Positions 18,542-31,619 are shown, counted from the first letter of the stretch. The stretch: DNA of 64,000 nucleotides from Adineta steineri (GCA_905250115.1 CAJNOI010000010.1:796831-860830); one strand, 5' to 3'. Numbers and translations: made by a program. The notes: generated by a model from the sequence alone, not told the origin.

Positions 18542-18784
18542 TTTATATTTAATCTAAAAAGAAATTTAATTGATTTTGTATTCAAAAATGAAAGTTTAAC
18601 ACTCCTACTACTCAAACATGACAGAGTAGCATCTGTCATTCTCAGAAGATGAAGTGATCTCTATATGTTTTATTACATAGAAAGCTTTGATTACAAAACT
18701 GTCAAATTATAGATTGCTAATTTTATTAAAGAGTTTATATGTGTAGCATTTTTGTAAAAAGTGAAATGAAATAATAAATATACA

Positions 18785-19293
18785 TTATGCTAAATTAGAC
18801 AGAGATGAACCGAAATAAACTTCTAAATCTTTTAATGTCGTTCGAATAAGTTTCGCTCGAATGGTCGGTAAATTTAAACGTTTATGAGCTCTAGAAATAA
18901 GATATAAGAATTATTTAAAAAAAAATTATTTTTATGCAAACATACTCCCAACGATGGCAACCACCCATGGAAAAAAAATAATTATTTCCAGAATTTGGTG
19001 CTTCATACCAGAGAACATCAATCGGTGGAATTTGATCAGAATCCACCGACTAAAATGAATATTTACTAAATATAATAAGAAAATTTTTTTTTTATTATTA
19101 CTTGAATAGTTTCCATTAATGATCTGACTTTATCTTCATCAAGAATTGATAGTAATGGACGGCTAATTTCTATCATAGGTATATCATAAATTTCATTGAT
19201 TAAAGCTGAATGAATTGAAGTTGGCTCATATGATGATTGTTGATCATGACAAGCTGGGCTACCATTACTTGTATTAATTAAAGTCGAATTCAT
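18785..19293 (-). CDS. SRXN1: Sulfiredoxin
   Basis: ATP-dependent repair enzyme that reduces hyperoxidised (sulfinic) peroxiredoxin cysteine back to the active form. Three exons: 19293-19102, 19049-18946, 18890-18785; 134 codons (133 aa; human 137). The core reads [20 protein letters not shown], then [11 protein letters not shown] and the signature FSMGGCHRW, whose Cys (about residue 95 from this start) is catalytic, followed by [19 protein letters not shown] chose the ATG at 19293 because the residues after it (including SIHS before the core) resemble known sulfiredoxin N-termini. The frame stays open to an upstream ATG at 19449, which would add 52 residues of uncertain value. Relevant to oxidative-stress survival. 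Confidence 0.93.
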
Positions 19294-19638
19294 TGTTGTG
19301 ATGATAGCAGAAGATAAGAAAGAACTAACTAAATGTACATGAGCGATTGAGTGAATATATCTATCTACATACTCAAGAGAAAAAAAATTGCTTTTTCTTG
19401 ACCGAGCACAAGATAATAGATGAATCATCGTTTGATCTCCTAGTGACATCTAGTGTTATTTATTTTTAATTAATTAATATTTACTTTTTTGTATAAAAAA
19501 CGATTTATTTATTTTAATTTATATTTTAAAAAAATTATTCGATATTAAGTTATTTATTTTATGGAGGACAATAAATCCTTGGCGGAATAGTCGATCGTTT
19601 TGAAAAAGAATTTGGTTTAAAATTCATTAATAACAAAA

Positions 19639-22600
19639 ATGTCTTCATCTCCAGTCGATCGTATGTCTGGCGCATCAACTCCAACTCTTCTTGCAATGTC
19701 ATCATTTGCTACAAATCGATTACATGAAGAACTCAATGGTCTTAAACGTTGGCGTCAAATGTATGATTCTGCAATGAATGAAAAAGTCTGTAGTAATCAA
19801 TTTTTCTTTTACTCGAATTAAAAACTAAGAATTTTTAGAACGAAGAATTACAAAAATATCAATTAATTAATCAACGACAAGCACAAACACTTAATGATTC
19901 AATTGTAAAATAAAAGTGTTTCGAATAAAAACTTTATGTAAATCAATATTTTAGGTACAAATTGAACAACAAACAATGACCATTAATTCAATGAAACAAA
20001 ATGAAGTATTATTAGAGAAAAAGTTTGTATTTATTATATGAAAATGATTTATTTTTATAAAAATTATATTTTTAATAATTAATAGAGTAGCAAAACTTGA
20101 AGAACTTCATCATATATTGAAGAAAAACGTTGCTAAATTAGAAAAAACTGTTTCACAATGTATGTACCACTATATAAGTTGTCCTACGTTTTTTTTCAAT
20201 GGGTTAGATTTTTTCATTTGCTTAATAACGTGTAAAGACTTTGATACATACGTCTGTAGTGAAACGAGCAGTTAATCTCATTATTTTAAATATAATCACT
20301 AGTCGTATCTAATATGATAACGGCCGTATCGCATAATCTTGCTTTATGATTGTTGTGTGAAGCGAAGTGTATGTTTATCTTTATGTTCTCTATTGTTGTA
20401 CTTTATTCCGATAAGAAATCTTTTACAAGTATTGAGAGCATCCATATAAAAAATTTCAAGAAACATATATGAACTTCGAAATTAGGATTCTTGAAAACTT
20501 ATTTTCAGCGTTTAATGATGACTACCTAACGTATAAAATACAAAACTTGTACTATGTTGCGGAGGAAGCATGCCCTTTTTATTTATTGATGCTACTTCAA
20601 AATCGACTTGAAAGAATAATAATCAATCATTTGATAATGAATCTAATCTGTATTTAGGTGAATTTGTTCGTGTTGATCTTGAACGAATGTATGAACATCA
20701 AGAACGAAGTGTGAAAACACTTGCTGATCGTGTTGATTCAACAATTGAAGCTAAATTACAAAATTGTATATTAAACTAAACAAACAAAGTTTTCTTTCAA
20801 ATCAATCTCGTCTCTTTTTTTTTAGTAAAATCACAATTGAAATCAGCTGAACAACTTCATGAACAAGTTTGTATGGAACTTAATAAACAAATTTATGAAC
20901 GAACACAAGACCATACTCAAGCAACAGCTCATATTACTGAATTAACAGCTAAAATAGTAAAAAAATCAATCTAGTCTTTTTGTTAAAAAGAAAAGTTTCT
21001 TTCGTAGTCAATTTCAGAAAATGAAATCAGTCAGTTACAGGCAACAAATACAAATGCACAATTAAAACTTGTTGAATTAAACGAACAAATTGTTGAGTAA
21101 TTTTACAATCATTTTCATTAATAATAATGATATTCTCTTTAGAATCAATATCAACAAATTATTGAAACATTATCAATCGAAAATAATGCAAAACTCAATT
21201 CGAAAAATCAGGAAATTGTTGATTTACAAAAACGAATTGATACATTAGTTTTAAAAATTGTTTGTATTAAGAAGTATTTTATTTAAAGTTTTTGACGATT
21301 ATTCATTTTAAGGATGGTAATAAAGAAGAAATATTTAATTTACAGGAATTAAATACAATTTTACATATTCAAATTGATGAAATGAAACAGAAAACAGTAA
21401 ATATTTCTTTTGGATTTTGCTTAAAAACAATTAAATTTTCAGGTTAAACATACTGAATATCATGAAACAGAAGTTCAAGCACATCAAGCTGAAATTAATA
21501 TTCGGGAAAAAGAGAAGGAACAATTACAAATGAACAATCAACAATTAATTGAACAAATCGTAAAAGCAAAACCATGAAAAACGTTTTTTTAAATCTGTTT
21601 TTTTAAAGGCTCATCGTCATAAAGAAATCGAAGAATTAAAAGAAAAAAATGAATTATTACAAAATGAAATCATCGAAATAAATCTTAATTTAACCAAACA
21701 ATTAGATCAAACACGTGAACAAATGAATGATTATTCAAAACAATCAGTAAAACAATTTTTTTATCGTAGAAAATTTTATTTTGACTTATTTAGATCGAAT
21801 ACGATAATCGATTGGAAAAACATATTGCTGAAATAAATGAAAAAACCAAACTTATTGATGAATTAAATATTAAACAAAAAGAATTATTAGAAAAAATAGT
21901 TAGATTCAAAAATTGATTAAGTAGGGTTTTTATTGATTTGTTTTCTAGGAATTTATTGATGATGATATAATACAATTGACAAAAGAAAATGAAGAATTAC
22001 GAGATCAAAATCATGCTTTACTTCGAGAAACTGTAGGAAATTTTTCTTTGTTTATGTTGAATCAATTTTGTTTTTTAAGGATGAACATACTGAACAATCG
22101 AAACAGAAAGATGTTATTGTTGAAGCAACAAATATTGAAATTGGTGAAAAAGAAAAAGAAATTGAAGAATTAAAAATAAAACTTGTATGTGAGATCTTAA
22201 TATCTTAAAAAAGAATAGCTGATTCTTGTTTTTTTTCGTTGATATGAAGGCATCACTTGAAGAACGTCTTTCGAAAAATCAAAATTTACTTACATCATTA
22301 CGTTCATCGATGGGTGAAAAGGTTTGATCCATTTACAATCTATTGATTTTACTGATTTTGTATTTTTTAGGATGCAAAAATTAAACGTCTTGAACAAGGA
22401 TCAATTATGGCTCAATCACCACGACCACCAACTGTACGTCGAACGGGTATAAATCATCCGTTAGCAAATCAACAAAAACCAACACCTTCAATTCGACCAC
22501 CACTACCACCATCAGTATCAATTAATCAACAAACAAAAATTAATCCACGGTTAGTTATTAATAAGAAATCAATATTATTGAGAATAGGACAATTTCTCTG

Positions 22601-23209
22601 ATATATACTTATGCATGAATGACATGAGTCTAATAACAGCTCTTAGTTCTAGATCAAGGTTAGTTTGTCTTTCATGGATTAGTGATACTTAATACTTACA
22701 ATCTATAATACATTTTAAGTATAATCTTTACCATATAGAACCCATTTTGGAAGATTAGTCATTATAATAAATAAGTTTGATATTTAGAGAAAAACGTATG
22801 TTACCACCACCAGCTGCTAATGATTTAACATCAACACCAAAAAAAATTCTTCGACTTAGTCAAACAAAAGCAGCTATCGATCAAGCTCATGCTCTTGAAC
22901 AATCAATTTCACCTGTACCTGATGATGATCGAGATGAAGTTGCATCAAATACTAGTGTAGCTGTAAGTAACAAACTTTTATTATTATATAATCAACTCAT
23001 TTCTATTATTTTTTTTTTCAAGAGTTTATTCGAATATTTAAAGAAAATTTAAATAAGTAATATATATATGGTTTTATTTTATGTATTTATTATATATTTT
23101 TCTTCGTTTTGTGAAAAATTTTATTTAATTGTAAAAATAACAAAATTTTATTCAGACATTAGAATACAATATAGATGGTCTAGTCAATTACTTTTGTATT
23201 TTCTCATAA
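19639..23209 (+). CDS. Long coiled-coil protein of unknown function
   Basis: Eighteen exons sum to 636 codons (635 aa): 19639-19785, 19839-19904, 19955-20022, 20086-20159, 20658-20765, 20826-20956, 21008-21091, 21143-21259, 21313-21396, 21443-21559, 21609-21746, 21794-21898, 21949-22032, 22080-22184, 22250-22321, 22371-22549, 22788-22962 and a short terminal exon 23156-23209. Residues about 30-500 are Gln/Glu/Lys/Leu-rich heptads typical of an extended coiled coil. They are followed by a Pro/Ser/Arg-rich segment (about 515-560, with PPLPPS and PPPAAND) and a small acidic tail. No enzymatic motif. It resembles cytoskeletal, centrosomal or Golgi scaffolds only in general character; no family named. 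The last exon is the least certain, since the 193-bp intron before it is inferred from splice consensus and frame alone. Confidence 0.8.
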
Positions 23210-23647
23210 TTCATTTTTATCTCAGAGATTTGCACTTACAACTAAAATATCATTGTTTCAAAAATCAAGAACTCTATAGTTGCTGAAATAATGAATGTAA
23301 CTTATTTGCTTATGAAATTAGATATCTCATAAAAACTAGAAGGTTGTTTCGATTTTAGCTTGAGTCGATATATTAGTTTATCTGTATTTTAAAAATAAAG
23401 ATTCTATGAAATATCTAATGCATGATAACATTGAAAATACAATAGTGGAGCTCGTCTGATTTACATTTGAAGATCGGCTATTAACGACATCTTTTGAGCA
23501 AAATGTCTTTGGCTCTTGTATGGAAGAAACATCGTTTTGTTTATTCTCATTCGATCTCTTTCCGTGTACGATTGTTAGATCAACTTTTTTTTCGAATATT
23601 CATAACTTATTCAATGAAATATATTTACTCGTAATCATTCAATACAT
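23210..23647. other. Intergenic, no supported feature
   Basis: About 440 bp between the coiled-coil gene and the ARIH2-like gene on the same strand. AT-rich; presumably the 3' UTR of the first and promoter or leader of the second. Nothing else seen. Confidence 0.55.
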
Positions 23648-25637
23648 ATGAGTGGAAACGAGTATGATAGTGATGCAGTCGGTATGTTCGAATTAATTTC
23701 TGTTGTATAATAATAAATGTATATATTTCCTAAATAGATGATGATTGTTTTGACACATATTATGATGATACAGATCCATTTCAAGATGATAATAATAATA
23801 ATTATACAACTAATGTGAATAGCAATGATCCTGAACAGTTTGAATATACTGTAAGCCCATTAAAAGAAGTTCAAGCACGTTTTGAACCAACAGTATTTTC
23901 AAATTCATATATTCATACATCATCATCTTCAGCCACATGTTCTATATGTTTTAAAACTCAAACTAATTTTCAATCATTAATATGTAGACATGCTTTTTGT
24001 CATGATTGTTGGACACAATATGTTGATACAAAATTTCAATCTCATCATTGTTTAAGTATGACTCCATTGTTGTTGTTGTTGTTGTTCAAAATTTTCATAT
24101 TTATAATTATAGATATAGAATGCATGAAATGCGATGTTCGAATACCACAAAAGTAATTTGAATTAAATTTTATTAATTTTTTCTAAAAAATATTTTTTTT
24201 TAGTTTTATTCTTGAACATATATCGTCAGATAATTCTAAACAATTGTATAAAAAATTAGTTATCAAATCAATAATTCAAGTAAAAAAAACTACATTTTTA
24301 AACGAAATATTTCTATTCACAAGCGATATTTTAGAATAATCCACAAATGACATTATGCCCGGGCTCGTGTGATCGAGTCTTTGAGGCAATTAATAAATCT
24401 ATACCAGGCAAAGTTGAATGCGAATTATGTCGTTTAAAATTTTGGTAAAAGAACTTGATGATTTTGAATTTCTTTTTTTTTTAAATAATTTTTCTATAGT
24501 TTTCAATGCACATTAAATTATCATGCACCTGCCAGTTGTGATATCATGAGAAATTGGTTAAACAAATGCCGAGATGTTCGTATAGAATACTATTATAAAA
24601 TGATTTTTAATTTATATGTATATATAGGATTCTGAAACAGCGAATTATATATCAGCAAATACAAAAGATTGTCCAAAATGCAAAGTCTGTATTGAAAAGA
24701 ATGGAGGTAAATCTTTCTTTATTCATTTATTTAAAAAATTAATTTTTCGTAATATTTAGGTTGTAATCATATGGTGAGTAGAAAATGATTTAAATTGACA
24801 TTACATTAATATATTTTTAGTCGTGTTTTTCATGTAATCATCATTTTTGTTGGATGTGTCTTGGAGGTAAGAAGTGCATATGATCGGAACGAGAAAAAAA
24901 ATAGATGATTTTTTGTAATTAGATTGGAAAACTCATGAGAATAATTATTATGAATGTTCGAAATATCGTGGCCAACCACAATCACAATTAGAAACGAAAC
25001 AAAGTCGAGCACGGGAAGCATTGAAAAAATATTTACATTATTTTGAAAGAGTAATAGGAAAAAAAAGATATTTATTTGTTCTTTAATATATATTTCTAGT
25101 GGGATAATCATCAGAGAAGTTTGAAACTTGAAGAACAAACAAGAGCAAAATTAGTAGAAAAAATTGAACAGAATATTAATGCACAAAATGGAACCTATAT
25201 CGATTGGCAATATTTAGAAAAAGCAGCTGATTCATTAGCAAAAGTAAGTTTTTACAAATTAGAAAAAACGAATAATATCTATTGTATTTTTTCTAGGCTC
25301 GATATACTCTCATGTACACTTATCCTTATGCTTACTATCAAGAAGATACTGTTGATCGTAGTCTTGTAAGTTTATAATAATAATCATCTAGATAAATTTT
25401 TCAAATAATATTATATCATTTAGTTTGAAAATATTCAAGCACAGCTTGAAGTTGAAATTGAAAATTTGTCTTATCAAATTGAACGCTCAACAACTCATAA
25501 TCGAGGAGTAAATAATATTTATATATTTTTTTAATGTATTATTTGTAATTATTTAGGATATTGAAAATCAACGACATATTGTTGAACGACGTCGACAAAC
25601 ATTACTCTTAAAATATTTTCCTAAATCAAACTCATAG
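23648..25637 (+). CDS. ARIH2: Ariadne-2-type RBR E3 ubiquitin ligase
   Basis: RING-between-RING ligase that carries ubiquitin on a RING2 cysteine and works with neddylated cullin-RING ligases. Fourteen exons sum to 433 codons (432 aa; human ARIH2 about 493): 23648-23681, 23738-24055, 24113-24152, 24204-24279, 24335-24444, 24500-24575, 24628-24706, 24760-24773, 24821-24866, 24923-25050, 25100-25243, 25297-25365, 25424-25507, 25557-25637. RING1 begins CSICFKTQ and includes [10 protein letters not shown]. The IBR has [10 protein letters not shown] and [14 protein letters not shown]2 runs [20 protein letters not shown], with the catalytic Cys just after CNHM, then FCWMCLGDWKTH. The Ariadne domain has [34 protein letters not shown] and ENLSYQIER. 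The acidic N-terminus leads almost directly into RING1, so the UBA-like domain of human Ariadnes appears absent. A 14-bp microexon precedes the catalytic Cys. Confidence 0.95.
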
Positions 25638-25799
25638 TCATCTTGTCTTTTTTTTTAATTTTATTGTTTTTCTGAAACATTTTCTTTTTTTTTCTTCAAA
25701 ATTAATATATATGCAATAGCGTTCTTCAAGCATTTATATTCTATTGATTTTGTTTTTAGATGAACAGTGTTTTTTTTTGAAAATTAAAAATTATAATTT

Positions 25800-26542
25800 A
25801 TGGATAGAGAACCTTGGTAAGAAGAAAAAAAGATTCATTTTCCATTATTTATCATTATATTTTAGTCCTTGGCGTATTGTTGATGATTGTGGTGGTGCAT
25901 TTGCATTAGGGACGATCGGTGGAACACTTTTTCATTCAATCAAAGGATTTCGCCATGCTCCAAGTGTAAAAATTTTGATATAATTATTCGAAAATATTCG
26001 ACTCTTCTCTATAGGGTCAATATAGACGTTTAATTGGTAGTTTAAATGCAGTAAAACAACGAGCCCCTCGTGTTGGAGCATCATTTAGTGCATGGGGTTG
26101 CATATTTTCATTAATCGATTGTAGCTTTGTTTACATAAGAAAGAAAGAAGATCCATGGAATTCCATATTGAGTGGTGCAGCAACTGGTGCAATTTTACAA
26201 GCAAGACGTACGTTGACATAAAAATCAAATTTTAATTTTATAAAATTCTTTATTCCTTTTTAGAGGGACCTGCAGCTATGGTAGGTTCAGCTGTTATTGG
26301 TGGATTTATTCTAGCAATGATTGAAGGAACAGGTATTTTGATTAATCGTTATAGTCAAATGTTTATGCCACAACCAATGCCTGAAGGTAAAACTATCGAA
26401 CTCAATTTCTATTGTATTATGTTTTTTTTGTTTTACAGAAGGACCAGTTGATCTTGACAAAGGCAAAGTTGATCTATCTGTACCACAATTTTTCAGTTCA
26501 AATACGGGACAATCATCTTCTACACCTAGCCATTATTCATAA
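25800..26542 (+). CDS. TIMM17: Mitochondrial import translocase subunit TIM17
   Basis: Inner-membrane core subunit of the TIM23 presequence translocase. Five exons sum to 179 codons (178 aa; human TIMM17A 171): 25800-25816, 25866-25965, 26015-26207, 26264-26386, 26439-26542. The first exon is only 17 bp and encodes MDREP plus part of Cys; splicing gives the family signature [19 protein letters not shown], which confirms the tiny exon. Further family blocks are [46 protein letters not shown] and [10 protein letters not shown]. The tail is Pro/Ser-rich. It begins 162 bp after the ARIH2 stop. Directly downstream of an AG at 25759 lies a short upstream ATG frame that ends before the true start. 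Confidence 0.95.
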
Positions 26543-27050
26543 AAAAACACTTTCTCTGTTTTTTCTTGTTTTTCGTTTGTTTTTTTTTCTCAATCTTTCT
26601 TTAAAGGGAAAAACATCATTGGTTTTCTCATGTGTTAATCTATAACAACAAACATAACCGGTTTGATCATTGTAGTCTATGATAATGTTTTAGTTCGGTA
26701 AAAAAAATCTTGATCAACATGTTTTACTTATGTATGTGTGTGTATATGATTATATGTTGCCATTTTTGCACACATTTGTAAGTGTTTTTCTGCAGAAGCA
26801 TCAAAAGAAAAAAAAATAAAATGAAACAAATCAACTCTATCTTATAATGGACTGCGAACTATCTTGTTAGATAAGAAAGTTAAACAGAAAAATATATAAA
26901 AAACTTGATAAGATTCGTAAAAAGGTAGACATTATTAGTTATCTTTGAAACAAATGCACACACTTTTTTCTTCTCTTATAGAATCGAGGTAAACATTCAC
27001 AACCAACGGTTTACGTATTATTCTAGATAATTGATTATTAAAAAGAACAA
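26543..27050. other. Intergenic, no supported feature
   Basis: About 510 bp between TIM17 and HGSNAT, same strand, with T-rich 3' UTR-like sequence first and a probable promoter or leader before 27051. No repeat or RNA gene seen. Confidence 0.55.
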
Positions 27051-29323
27051 ATGAAGCAATCGTTGAATTTTGTATGGATACTTTTTATCACTATTCATCT
27101 GCATTATGGTCAAACACAAGTGATTAAAAATAAACTATCAGATACATTAGGAATGGATGAAGCCTTTTTAACAATAAGCAATAAAAATTATTCAGATTCA
27201 ATTGTATTTCTGTATAATATAGTAGTATGTGAATTTTGTACTTTTGATCAATTAGGCGATCCTCTTCCAACAAATTCAAGTCAAACTTTAAAAATAGGTA
27301 CAAAATATCCATATGATATTCAAGTATTTACTGAAATACAAAATAAAACTATACAATGTAACATACAATCCTATAGTTTTTCTGAAAATGCATCATATAT
27401 ATTGGAGATTATACAAATAAATCCAAATCATAGTTCTTGTTCAATAAATCAAACAAAACCATCAAGTTATTATTGGACACCTGTTATAATTTTACTAATA
27501 TTACTTTGTCTTTTGGTATTTTTTATTCAATTATTTAATGTTTTGTATAAAAGTCCAAATATGCGTCGTATATTGATTAGTTTTGGTTATCAACGATTAG
27601 ATCATCATGAAGCTAATGTCACGCAACACACTAGTCCAACAACACAACGACATGCACTTCCGATTATTGCGGAAGATACTGATCAAACTAATATTCATAA
27701 TATAATAAATAGTCCTGGACAATTACCATTGGTAGGATATGCGCGTCCAGCTGATAGTACAATTAAAACTACAAAAGTAGCACCAAAACGTCTTCGAGGA
27801 TTGGATACATTTCGAGGATTTTCATTGATGGTTATGATTTTTGTTAATTATGGTGGTAAGATTATTTTATTCTGATTTTTTCTTTTCATATTTCTTTATT
27901 TATATATAGGTGGTGGCTACTGGTTCTTTGATCATTCTGGTAAAATATCTTTTTTTTCTCTTTTGAAATAGATATTAATAAATTAATTTAATTTTTCATA
28001 GTTTGGAATGGTTTAACTCTTGCTGATTTAGTATTTCCATGGTTTACTTGGATGATGGGTGTATCAGTTGTTCTTTCTCAACGATCACTTTTAAAAAAGA
28101 AAGTATCAAAAGTCGATATTTTCCTTAAAATATGTCGACGAACAGTCATACTATTTTTCCTAGGTATAAAAAATAACTTCAATATTTTTGTTAATACATT
28201 AAAATTAATATTTATAGGTTTAATTCTACAAAGTGGATTTGCAAAGCCCAAATCTATTCGAATTTTAGGTGTACTTCAACGTTTAGGATTATGTTATTTT
28301 TTTACCGCTATACTTGTACTCATATCTGATCGTCTGGAAGATGAATCACAATGGCCAGCTGGTAAACCTAAATTATAAAGTTTTTTTAAATAAAATTTTT
28401 CTTGATTCTTACTTATTTAGGTAATGATGTAGGTCAACCAATAGGAATTGAATTAAAAAATACAATATTTAAGTTTTGGCCACAATGGATTTCTATTCTC
28501 GTAATTATATGTACATGGATTTTTATTACTTTTATTCCAAAATTAGATAATTGTCCAAGAGGTTATGTAGGTCCTGGTGGCAAACATTATTATGGACAAT
28601 ATCAAAATTGTACTGGAGGTATAATTCATTTATTTCATTAAATGCAAGAAAAAAAAACACGAATATCTAATTAAATATAGGTATGGCTGGATATATTGAT
28701 CGAACAATCTTAGGAGATTCTCATCTGTATGGTTATCCAACATGTAGAGATGTTTATGATACTAAAATTCCATATGATCCTGAAGGTAAAAAGATGAAGA
28801 AAAAAAATTGTGTATCACACTTCTTCATTTATTTAAAGGTCTTATGGGAATTTTAACTGGAATATTTCTTTGCTATCTTGGTGTAAATGCTGGTCATATC
28901 TTTGCTCATTCAACAAGTGTTCGTCGTGTATGTGGACAATGGATTGCATCTGGCGTTATTTGTGGATTTTTCGGTTTACTTTTATCAAAAGGTGGTCATT
29001 CCGATAGTTGGATACCAATTAATAAGAATCTTTGGTCCTTAAGTTTTATATTCGTCTTAGCTAGTCTTGCTTATATAATCTTAACTATTCTTTATTTACT
29101 TGTCGATGTTAAACAATGGTTTACAGGTGAACCATGGCTTTGGTTAGGTATGAATTCTATTGTTCTTTATGTTGGTCATGATGTTTGTTCTCGTGGATTT
29201 CCAATTCAATTTCAAGTTAACGATACACATCCCCAATTACTTGCGGTACATGCATATGGTGTTGCATGGTGGATTTTCATTTCTGGTATTTTGTATTATA
29301 ATAAAATTTTTATTGCGATTTAG
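27051..29323 (+). CDS. HGSNAT: Heparan-alpha-glucosaminide N-acetyltransferase
   Basis: Lysosomal multi-pass enzyme that moves acetyl groups from cytosolic acetyl-CoA to the terminal glucosamine of heparan sulfate. Seven exons sum to 643 codons (642 aa, in the human size range): 27051-27855, 27910-27939, 28002-28163, 28218-28361, 28421-28618, 28681-28785, 28839-29323. There is a signal peptide (about residues 1-20), a glycosylatable luminal domain with many N-x-S/T sites, and a first membrane helix (about 143-165). The family block reads RLRGLDTFRGFSLMVMIFVN then GGGGYWFFDHSVWNGL; the His in FFDH (about residue 277) matches the proposed active-site His. Also ILGVLQRLGLCY, CPRGYVGPGG, YIDRTILGDSHLYGYPTC and DPEGLMG. 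Complete, with all landmarks present. Confidence 0.95.
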
Positions 29324-30001
29324 ATATACAATGTGATAGTTTTTTTATATATTAATTTATATAGCAATATTTTCGTTTTTTTTTATGTGTGTATATTGTA
29401 AAACAAATAAAATTGATCGAATTTTACACTATCTACTATTTAGTGTGCTACGAATATAGATAAACAATTCCATTGATACTATTTTAGTAAAGATGTGTCG
29501 TCTTGAAATCATAACTGAATTAACGATGAAAAATGAAAACAACAAGATGGATATAATGCGCTTGACAAAATATGACATGTTTGATTAGTCGATAACTTTT
29601 CACATGTAGACATGCAATAAATACTTGAGATGAGATAGGAAGTTTTTTTCATCTAGTTTTTTACTATTAAAGAAGATGAAAAGATAAATGAACGAAATTA
29701 AAATTTTCATTCGATTGCGATCTTTTTCATAGATATAATTTTACTTATTTATGAAATCATAATACGAATCTATGAACTGTCTAATGTATGTTATATACTA
29801 TTAGATATTAGGATTATAATATAATTGTAAGTTTTAAATACATGTGCCCTCTATAGAAACAATCTATTGGTTGCAATAAGAAACCTATACTTTTCTTTCC
29901 TGTCAATTCACATATCTTCATTGTCTTGCATAGAAATTTGCAATAACGTTTTGTTCACGTTTTACGTCAGATAATTGTATATAATTAAGAGAAAAAAAAG
30001 A
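29324..30001. other. Intergenic, no supported feature
   Basis: About 680 bp between HGSNAT and APLF on the same strand. AT-rich with a likely polyadenylation region near 29405 (AATAAA). No other structure seen. Confidence 0.55.
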
Positions 30002-31619
30002 ATGGTCGGTAGTGTTGAACTTATTCCAATTGCTGAAGGTACTCGTATCACTGTCAAAGAAAATGAAAAAGTTATTGTTGGTCGCGGTTCATCATTAGGC
30101 GTATGTTTTTTTTAAATAAGGTTTCAACTTTCACTATACTTGTTTCTCTTTTAGTGTAATGAAAAGAAAATTTCTCGTCATCATGCTGAATTATTATTAA
30201 AAGACGATGGTACTCTTTGGATTACACCAACTCATGCTAATCCAGTTTTTTTTCGTCCATTAAATGGTAAAACTATTCAATTACAAAAAGATATTCAACG
30301 AGAATTAAAAGATGGTGATCAAATTGGTTTACTTCCGTCAACGTTTTTCTTTCGTGTAAGTTTTTCAACGGATGTCAACAATAACAACGATAGGAATGAT
30401 TCCGATTCGGATTCATTATATGAATGTAAGAAAGAAGAAGAAGAAGTAGATGATGATAATGACGTTAAACCAGCTCCTATTCGTTCAAAATCACCAGATG
30501 ATTGGTCACCTACACATGGATATCGTCGTTCAATAAGTAATCAAGATGTATCAGTTTTTGATTTTGATGATGATCTTATTATTCAACCAACTTCAACGCC
30601 ACCTAAACGTACTCCATTGGAGAAAAAAACTACATCAGATGTTGAACCAAAACCACGTATTGTAACACCACCACCCAAACGTACTCCACTGGAGAAAAAA
30701 ACTACAACAGATGTTGAACCAAAATCACGTATTATTACACCAAGTCCTACAAAAGCTATCTCTCGGCCTACTGTACCTCGACCTACCATTTCTCGTCCAT
30801 CTGTAGAAAGCGAAGTATGTTTGTAAAATATTTATATATATCTTTTTTCTGACGCTTTCATTTTCAGGATGAACCTGAACCAATGAACACAAATGATAAA
30901 ATACGTAAGCTACCTAAATGGATGGTAGCACCAACCCCCTCACCTGTAGTAAAACAAACTACTACAACACCAAAATCATCCTATTCACGAAGTTCATCAT
31001 ATACTGCTCCAACTAGTGCTAAACGACATTGTAAGTAATCACTATTTAAATATGAAATGAAAAAAAACAAATTATTATTTTGTTCTTTGTAGTGAGTTTT
31101 GAAGGTGAAAGTAATGATGATTTAAATGAATCATCAAATATATCAGGTAAATTCTAGTTATTTATATGTTGTTTTATTCATCTATGAAATTTATATTTAG
31201 ATATTCGATCACCTATTGAAACAAAATCTCCAGGAAAAGTATTAAGTAAAATACCTGCAGAAAGAAGTTTTGATAGTGATAGTGGAGATGGTTTTGATTC
31301 TGTTACGCCCAAAACACCACCACCACCAAAGAAAAGTATTTTAAAATATTTTTTTTTATCGATCATCAAATAAAATTTCACTTTAGTGAAGCCAGGTGGT
31401 AAACGTCGTCCAATTTGTCAATTTGGTGCAACGTGTTATCGAAAAAATCCTACTCATCGTGCTGAACATTCACATCCAGGAGATGATGATTATGATGAGT
31501 CAAAAAAATTCAATGATATGGATGATATGGATGATAATGATGCTGATAAACCTGATTGTCCATTTGGTAAATCATGTTATCGACAAAATCCTCAACATAA
31601 ACGTGACTTTAAACATTAA
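30002..31619 (+). CDS. APLF: APLF, FHA and PBZ zinc-finger DNA repair factor
   Basis: Reads poly(ADP-ribose) at DNA breaks and recruits end-joining factors; also a histone chaperone in vertebrates. Six exons sum to 448 codons (447 aa): 30002-30100, 30155-30814, 30868-31030, 31093-31146, 31201-31335, 31387-31619. The N-terminal FHA domain (about residues 1-110) has VIVGRGSSLG and KISRHHAELLL. The long disordered middle is Pro/Ser/Thr-rich and includes an imperfect tandem repeat of about 27 residues built on PPKRTPLEKKTT-DVEPK. The C-terminus has two PBZ fingers of C-x5-C-x6-H-x5-H form: CQFGATCYRKNPTHRAEHSH and CPFGKSCYRQNPQH, separated by an acidic spacer and ending RDFKH. Domain order and finger spacing match human APLF, which has an XRCC-binding FHA. 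CHD1L, another PAR reader, starts 178 bp downstream on the same strand. Confidence 0.95.

Noticed and set aside
19294..19449. Upstream ATG giving sulfiredoxin 52 extra residues
   Set aside because: The extension has no match to the family, whereas the residues after 19293 do; kept as a possible 5' leader or targeting piece.
30583..30789. Antisense frame with Gly/Val-rich repeats opposite APLF
   Set aside because: It mirrors the repeated Pro/Thr/Lys-rich segment of APLF, whose sense frame is clearly coding.
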